Source: Natrinema zhouii (lineage in GTDB: Archaea; Halobacteriota; Halobacteria; Halobacteriales; Natrialbaceae). Taken from it: DNA of 64,000 nt. Positions within the stretch are counted from its first letter, which is position 1. Every line of letters begins with the position of its first letter. Location: contig NZ_CP084885.1 of the NCBI RefSeq assembly GCF_013456555.2, positions 124,001 through 188,000 of the forward strand, written 5' to 3'. A model generated the notes under the pieces. The model worked only from the letters and a program-made list of their open reading frames with translations. It had not been told where the DNA came from and made no database searches. Made by a program: the position numbers and the translations under genes. Positions 59,086-64,000 of the stretch are shown here, in pieces.

Positions 59086-60603
59086 ATGCTCACACTAACA
59101 CATATCGCCGATACACACCTTGGCCATCGACAGTACGGGTTGAAACAACGAGAGGACGACATGGTATCAACCTCGCGTTCTGCGCTCCAAGAAATGACCA
59201 ACGAGCGCAGGACGGACGCGGTGCTGTTACCAGGTGATTTGTTCCACTCCCGGGATCTGCGTCCGAAGGTTCTCCATCAAACCGAGCAGGAACTTGACCG
59301 AGTGCCGGATGACGTGCCGGTGTTAGTGTCTCGGGGAAACCACGACGAGAACCTGACGCCACGTGACGTGACGTGGTTGAATTACCTGCATCAGCGCGGT
59401 CAAGTCGTGTTTCTGAAGGGTGATCTGGACGCTGATCCAGAAACTGCTCGGTTCGAACCGTACGACCCGGAGGATCCAGGCGATCACGCCGGGTTTTACG
59501 ACATCAATGTCGAGAGATTCGATGGTCCGGTTCGCGTGTTCGGGCTACAGTGGCGCGGCGCGAAGACCGGGCAGGCCCTCCAGCAGGTAGCGAACGGCAT
59601 TCAAGCCACGAACGACGAGTACGGTGAGCCGACGTGGACCGTGTTGCTGGCGCATTTCGGGATTGAAGACGAGGTGCCGACGCTCGGGGGGACAGTAACC
59701 CATGCCGAGCTACGAGACTTGAAGGACGTCGTGGATTATCTGGCACTCGGGCACATTCACAAGCGGTACGAGTCTGGTGAGTGGATATACAATCCTGGGT
59801 CGCCGGAAGCTCATAATACGCGGGAAGGGCGGGCTGAGTGGGAGCACGGCTACTACTCGGTCGCGCTCGACAACGGGTCAGCCGAGGCGGACAATGACGC
59901 GGTCGGTTTCGATGTGGAGCATCATTTGACGAAGCGACGGCCGTACTACCGGATTGAATTCGATGTTACCGCGTATGAGTCTCCGGGCGATCTCGAAACC
60001 GCGTTTCAGAACCATGTCCGGGACGAGCAGGCTGCGATGACAGAGTACTGCAGTCAGGACGAGTTCACGGCACGAGGCGAACCGCGAGAACCGATTATCG
60101 ACCTTCGGTTCACGGGGACGTTGCAGTTTAGCCGTGGGGATTTCCGGTCGGATGAACTTGCGGCGTGGGTGGAAGACGCGTACGACGCGTTGTACGTGCA
60201 GGTAAATACAGGGATTCGGACGGCGAACGTGCAGCAACTCCTATCGGAGATCGACGAGGACGAGGTGTTCAAGGATGGGCAGTTGAACACGGCTGCGTTA
60301 GAGCACCGCGTCTTCGAGACGATTGCGAAGGAATCGATCTACGATGACCACGCAGCCGACGTCGCTGACGTATTGGGGAACGCTCATCAGATGGCGCAGG
60401 CTGACGAAGCCGTCGAGGATATTCGTGACTCCGTGAGTTCAGCGCGGCACAAGTTGTTCCCGGAACTGACAGACGACGTCGTGCTGGACATTGAAGAAGA
60501 TCCGTTCGCTGATGCTGAAGCGGGCGAGAATACGTCTGGTGACACGACGGGCGACGACGAAGCAGACGTAGAGACAGAGGCAGGGAAGGTGGTGGAACAA
60601 TGA
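59086..60603 (+). CDS. mre11: Mre11/SbcD-type nuclease
   Basis: 505 residues. Calcineurin-like phosphoesterase motifs: HIADTHLGHRQYG (I), VLLPGDLFHSRD (II), VSRGNHDENLT (III), VLLAHFGIED (IV) and LALGHIHKRYES (V) supply the two-metal site. The C-terminal 200 residues are acidic. With Rad50 it resects and opens blocked DNA ends. It resembles a divergent, accessory Mre11 with NurA next door, not the chromosomal copy. ATGA overlap with rad50. Confidence 0.9.
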   Translation: MLTLTHIADTHLGHRQYGLKQREDDMVSTSRSALQEMTNERRTDAVLLPGDLFHSRDLRPKVLHQTEQELDRVPDDVPVLVSRGNHDENLTPRDVTWLNYLHQRGQVVFLKGDLDADPETARFEPYDPEDPGDHAGFYDINVERFDGPVRVFGLQWRGAKTGQALQQVANGIQATNDEYGEPTWTVLLAHFGIEDEVPTLGGTVTHAELRDLKDVVDYLALGHIHKRYESGEWIYNPGSPEAHNTREGRAEWEHGYYSVALDNGSAEADNDAVGFDVEHHLTKRRPYYRIEFDVTAYESPGDLETAFQNHVRDEQAAMTEYCSQDEFTARGEPREPIIDLRFTGTLQFSRGDFRSDELAAWVEDAYDALYVQVNTGIRTANVQQLLSEIDEDEVFKDGQLNTAALEHRVFETIAKESIYDDHAADVADVLGNAHQMAQADEAVEDIRDSVSSARHKLFPELTDDVVLDIEEDPFADAEAGENTSGDTTGDDEADVETEAGKVVEQ

Positions 60604-63311
60604 GAATCACGGAGGTTGCGCTGGAAGACATCAAATCGTACGAGGACCGGACTGTCGTACCGATCGAAGGCGGCGTGACAGCGATTCTCGGTGAGAACGG
60701 CGCAGGGAAATCGACGATTCAAGAGGCCATCGGATTCGCATTATTCGACTCGCTCCCATTCAACAACAAGGAGTTCGTGCGTGAAGGCGCGAGTTCCGGA
60801 ACTGTCGAGGTCACGTTCGAACAGGACACGCAGCGTGGGACGGAACGGTACAGAGTTATTCGGTCGGTCGGCCGGTCGAAGTACGGCGTGCACCGGTATG
60901 ATCCCGATGCTGACGAGTGGGTCGATCAGGATATCGATTCCAAGAAACAGTTGGTGGAGTGGGTGTGCGCGCGCTTCGATGTTGAAGATGGAGACGAGCT
61001 CAGCAGTCTCTGGAGTTCCAGTATCGGAGTGCCCCAAACACGGTTCCTGTCGGACTTCTCGCAAACACCTCGGAATCGCAAAGCGACGTTCGATGCGCTC
61101 CTGAACTTGAACGCGTACGAGGGGTCATGGGAGACGCTCAAGGACGTGCCGGACGCGATTGAGAACCAGCAGCAGGATCTCCGCAGGGACATTGATACGC
61201 TCACTGGCGAGGTACAGGGTCTGCCGGACGAGCGGGCGGAAGCGGAGTCGTTGGCCGACAACGTTGAGGCAATTGAAGCGCGAATCGAACGGAAAACCGG
61301 CGAGTTGTCGGAGAAGGAGGCGGAGTACGAGCAACTGGAAGCCGTTGAAGAGAAAATCGACTGCATTAACCAGGAAGCCGACTCGCTGGAAGGGGACATC
61401 GGCTCGACAGAGAGCAATTTGGAGACGGCTAAAGAGGAACTCGCGGCCGCCGAAGAAGCACAGGAGAAGTGCGAGGCGAACCGTGAGGAGTACCGTCGGT
61501 ACAAGGAGGCACGCGAGCGGCGGGACGAATTAGAGGAACAGGAGGTCGAACGGGACACACTCGTCGAGGAACGAAATAAACAGGAAGACACAATCCAGGC
61601 GATCCGATTCGAGGTCGAACAACTGGAAGACGACCTAGAAGAACTGGAGGCGGCTCGAGAGAGCTTGGGGATGCGTGAAGAAGAGAAGGAGCGGTATGAG
61701 GAACTCGATGAACGCATTGAGTCGCTGAAAGACAGCGAGGACGACGTAGAGGCATTCGAGGAGGAAATCGAGCAATTGATAGAGGGGATCGAATCGAAGG
61801 AGCACGAAATCGAGGCGAAAGAGGAGACGATTGCGGAGATAGAGGACGAGTGGGAAGCGACGACGGATCCGGAAGCGCTCTCCGATGAGATCAACGACCA
61901 GGAGGCGAGCCGAAAGCAACTGGAGAGCGAGCGTGAGCGGCTTGAAGAACAGTTGGACAGGTTGCATGACACGGATGTTGATGCGCCGTGCCCGACGTGT
62001 GACCGTCCGTTAAAAGAGGATCACCGGTCAAAGACGATCGAGCAGCGTGAAGCCCGGATCGAGGAAATCGAGACGGAACGCGAGGAACTCGCCGAGGAAC
62101 TTGATGCATTGCGTGAGCGGCGTGACACGGCGAGGGAGGTCAAGCAGCGCGTTGATAAGCGCCCTGTTCACCGGGACAAAATCGAGTCGCTGGAAGATGA
62201 GATCGAAGACCTGCGTGCCGAGAAGGAAGAGACGGAGGCGAAGTTAGCGGACTTGGAAGACGAATTGGCGGATCTTCCGGACCTCGAAGCCGAGCGAGAC
62301 GACCTAGAGGAAACGTACGACGAGTACCAGACTGCTGAATTCCGAGTTAAGGAGCATACTAATGTCCCCGATGAATTGGAGGCAAAACGGGCCGAACTAG
62401 AGGAAGAACAGTCTGTGCTGGCGGAGTTCGAAGACGAGTTGGAAGCGTTCGAGGGCTTGGATAAGAAGTTGACGGAGGTCAAAGAAACGCTGAACGAGAC
62501 GGAGTCGGCATATCAGACGTATATCAAGCACGAGCAGCAGGCGTCACAGGTGGAGGACCGGCGGGAGAGAGTCGAAGACCTGGAGAACGAGCTTGCGGAT
62601 CTCGAAATGGATCTCGAAGAGACGGAGGCAGAACTGGAGGAGACGAAAGCGTCGTTCGATGAAGAACGATTCGAGACGCTGGAATCAGATATCGAGGATC
62701 TCAAGGAGGAACTGGCAGGTGATCGGCGGTCATTAGAGCATAAGAAGGGGTACCTGGAGGAGGTTCGTGATACTATCGAGGAGTTGGAGACGAAGCTAGA
62801 GGAGCGTCAAGAGAAATTCCAGCAGGTGAAGGAACTGAAAGCGGACCAGCAGTTCGCCAACTGGGTTCGGGAGAATGTCCGGGAGGCCGGGCCGAAGATG
62901 CGCGAGATCATCACTGATCGGATTGGATCCCGGGCGAATGAGTTGTTCCGGTCGATTCGCGGCGCGTCGGCCGAGATGCTGGAGTGGACGAGCGATTACG
63001 AGATAATCGTACACGATGCGGATGTCCGAAAGTCGTTTTCGACGCTGAGTGGCGGGGAGAAGATGGCGGCTGCACTTGCGGTGCGACTGGCGATTCTCGA
63101 ACAGTTAGCATCTGTGGGAATCGCGTTCTTGGACGAACCAACGGCGAACCTCGACCGACAAAAGAAACGGAATCTCGTCACCCAGCTCAAACAACTGGAT
63201 AGCTTCGAGCAACTCACGGTCATTAGTCACGACCAGACATTCGATTCGATGACTGACTACACGATCACCATCGAGAAAGACCGGCAGACCTCGGAGGTGT
63301 CGGTCAATTAA
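60600..63311 (+). CDS. rad50: Rad50/SbcC-type SMC-like ATPase
   Basis: 903 residues. N-terminal Walker A ILGENGAGKSTIQEAI near residue 30. Two long coiled coils (about 180-440 and 500-770) meet at the zinc hook APCPTCDRPLKED near 461. The C-terminal lobe has the signature TLSGGEKMAAALAVRLAILE and Walker B GIAFLDEPTANLDRQ. It tethers DNA and drives the Mre11 nuclease. Its stop overlaps the nurA start as TAATG. Confidence 0.93.
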   Translation: MRITEVALEDIKSYEDRTVVPIEGGVTAILGENGAGKSTIQEAIGFALFDSLPFNNKEFVREGASSGTVEVTFEQDTQRGTERYRVIRSVGRSKYGVHRYDPDADEWVDQDIDSKKQLVEWVCARFDVEDGDELSSLWSSSIGVPQTRFLSDFSQTPRNRKATFDALLNLNAYEGSWETLKDVPDAIENQQQDLRRDIDTLTGEVQGLPDERAEAESLADNVEAIEARIERKTGELSEKEAEYEQLEAVEEKIDCINQEADSLEGDIGSTESNLETAKEELAAAEEAQEKCEANREEYRRYKEARERRDELEEQEVERDTLVEERNKQEDTIQAIRFEVEQLEDDLEELEAARESLGMREEEKERYEELDERIESLKDSEDDVEAFEEEIEQLIEGIESKEHEIEAKEETIAEIEDEWEATTDPEALSDEINDQEASRKQLESERERLEEQLDRLHDTDVDAPCPTCDRPLKEDHRSKTIEQREARIEEIETEREELAEELDALRERRDTAREVKQRVDKRPVHRDKIESLEDEIEDLRAEKEETEAKLADLEDELADLPDLEAERDDLEETYDEYQTAEFRVKEHTNVPDELEAKRAELEEEQSVLAEFEDELEAFEGLDKKLTEVKETLNETESAYQTYIKHEQQASQVEDRRERVEDLENELADLEMDLEETEAELEETKASFDEERFETLESDIEDLKEELAGDRRSLEHKKGYLEEVRDTIEELETKLEERQEKFQQVKELKADQQFANWVRENVREAGPKMREIITDRIGSRANELFRSIRGASAEMLEWTSDYEIIVHDADVRKSFSTLSGGEKMAAALAVRLAILEQLASVGIAFLDEPTANLDRQKKRNLVTQLKQLDSFEQLTVISHDQTFDSMTDYTITIEKDRQTSEVSVN

Positions 63312-64000
63312 TGCCGCTCGATAAACGCGGCGTCGCGTCTGAATTGGAGACGAACGTTGATACGATTAAAACGTATCTCGAAGACGATACGGGGATCGTG
63401 GAACGATATCAAGACGCGTTTCAGCGGCTACCCAGCGAGTGGACAAGTGCTGAAATTCGAGCCTCGCTCCAGGACGCGTCATACCCAGGGGCATATCCGA
63501 CAGACGAGTTCGATGATGTGGACAGTCTCATCATCCCGTACCCAGAGAGTGACGGGTGGGAGAATCACGAGGAGGTCAACGAGTGGGCGCGCAATATTAT
63601 TCGTGACGTGCCGGTGATGGCTGTCGATGGGTCACAACTCCCGCCGACAACGCAATTCAACGTCCCGCTCGCGTACATCCAAGCGGCATGGGCAGTCAAC
63701 CATCATCACGCCGAGGGACGGCTTGACCGCGGCGTTGACGGGCGACTCTTGACGCCTGACGAGGTCACACAAGAATCAGAGGACGGTGACTACCGATTCG
63801 TTGATTCCCAACTCGTGGGGCATCACCGGTTCGAACACGAAGGACGGCTACTCATCGACCAACTCTCGGACTTAGCTGACGCGCGTGATGCAGGCAATAT
63901 CGCCCATACACCAGTCGTATTCTATGACGGGCCGTTGATCGCGTCGTTTGCGAATCCGTTGAAGCCGGAGACTCGAGAGCGGTACATCTCGACACTGAGT
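63311..64000 (+). CDS. nurA: NurA-domain nuclease, partial at window end
   Basis: ATG 63311. The first 120 codons form a helical start (GVASELETNVDTIKTYLEDD). Then the NurA core begins: VPVMAVDGSQLPPTTQFNVP with the metal-binding Asp of DGS, AYIQAAWAVNHHHAEGR, and VVFYDGPLIASF near the cut end. NurA is a 5'-3' nuclease working with HerA and Mre11-Rad50 in archaeal end resection. A herA gene is expected beyond the window. Confidence 0.85.
   Translation, partial: MPLDKRGVASELETNVDTIKTYLEDDTGIVERYQDAFQRLPSEWTSAEIRASLQDASYPGAYPTDEFDDVDSLIIPYPESDGWENHEEVNEWARNIIRDVPVMAVDGSQLPPTTQFNVPLAYIQAAWAVNHHHAEGRLDRGVDGRLLTPDEVTQESEDGDYRFVDSQLVGHHRFEHEGRLLIDQLSDLADARDAGNIAHTPVVFYDGPLIASFANPLKPETRERYISTLS

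Noticed and set aside
60926..61972. Long Ser-rich minus-strand frame opposite rad50
   Set aside because: It is the antisense of the Glu-rich coiled coil of Rad50 (Glu codons read as Ser/Phe/Leu); no independent signal.

Overview
The window looks like an accessory replicon or integrated plasmid region of a haloarchaeon (class Halobacteria). Predicted proteins are strongly acidic. Families typical of haloarchaea recur: ISH3-type and haloarchaeal IS630/IS4/IS5-type transposases, HalOD1 output domains, RosR-like PadR regulators, a TFB and a TBP, an RPA-like OB-fold protein and Tat-exported multicopper oxidases. No rRNA, tRNA, CRISPR array or replication initiator was seen. IS elements, solo IS ends and broken genes are dense, so this is a rearranged accessory region rather than core chromosome.

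Layout. 1-8.9 kb: IS remnants, an HxlR regulator, a truncated merA, an intact multicopper oxidase, decayed membrane-protein genes, an IS630 with its transposase in two frames, and an ArdC relic. 9-14 kb: metal genes, namely an ACR3/bile-acid-symporter-type carrier, a second multicopper oxidase coupled to a broken membrane gene, and an Lrp/AsnC-TRASH metal regulator. 14-24.4 kb: an IS630 that truncates a zinc-ribbon gene, a winged-helix pair, tfb, an RPA-like gene with a GC-rich leader, HalOD1, a Doc-type toxin-antitoxin pair, and a nested IS pair (IS630 inside an IS701-like element inside a DUF7437 gene). 24.5-28.1 kb: a CARF-like/HTH regulator divergent from a four-gene ubiquitin-like conjugation operon (Ubl, E2, JAB peptidase, E1), joined by ATGA overlaps. 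29-52.5 kb: a long, mostly minus-strand block of small zinc-binding and unknown genes with two intact ArdC-like antirestriction proteins, SWIM proteins, HalOD1, PAS and DUF6610. Many of these genes are preceded by the same short leader element, a GTGTTGTT box plus a CCCCT/AGGGG hairpin. IS insertions here broke a tbp gene and left a 282-bp MITE. 52.8-64 kb: a plus-strand island encoding TM2-TerB, a BrxD-like ATPase and an Lhr/BrxHI-like helicase, followed by Mre11, Rad50 and NurA, the last running off the window.

How it works together (inference). The two most exciting modules look like defence or conflict systems. One is a BilABCD-like archaeal protein-conjugation operon under a CARF-like regulator. 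The other is a TerB/BrxD/helicase plus Mre11-Rad50-NurA DNA-processing island. The ArdC block with shared leader hairpins resembles the leading region of a conjugative plasmid, where antirestriction genes are switched on together at entry. The copper, arsenic and mercury genes form a separate metal-resistance cargo, in part decaying.
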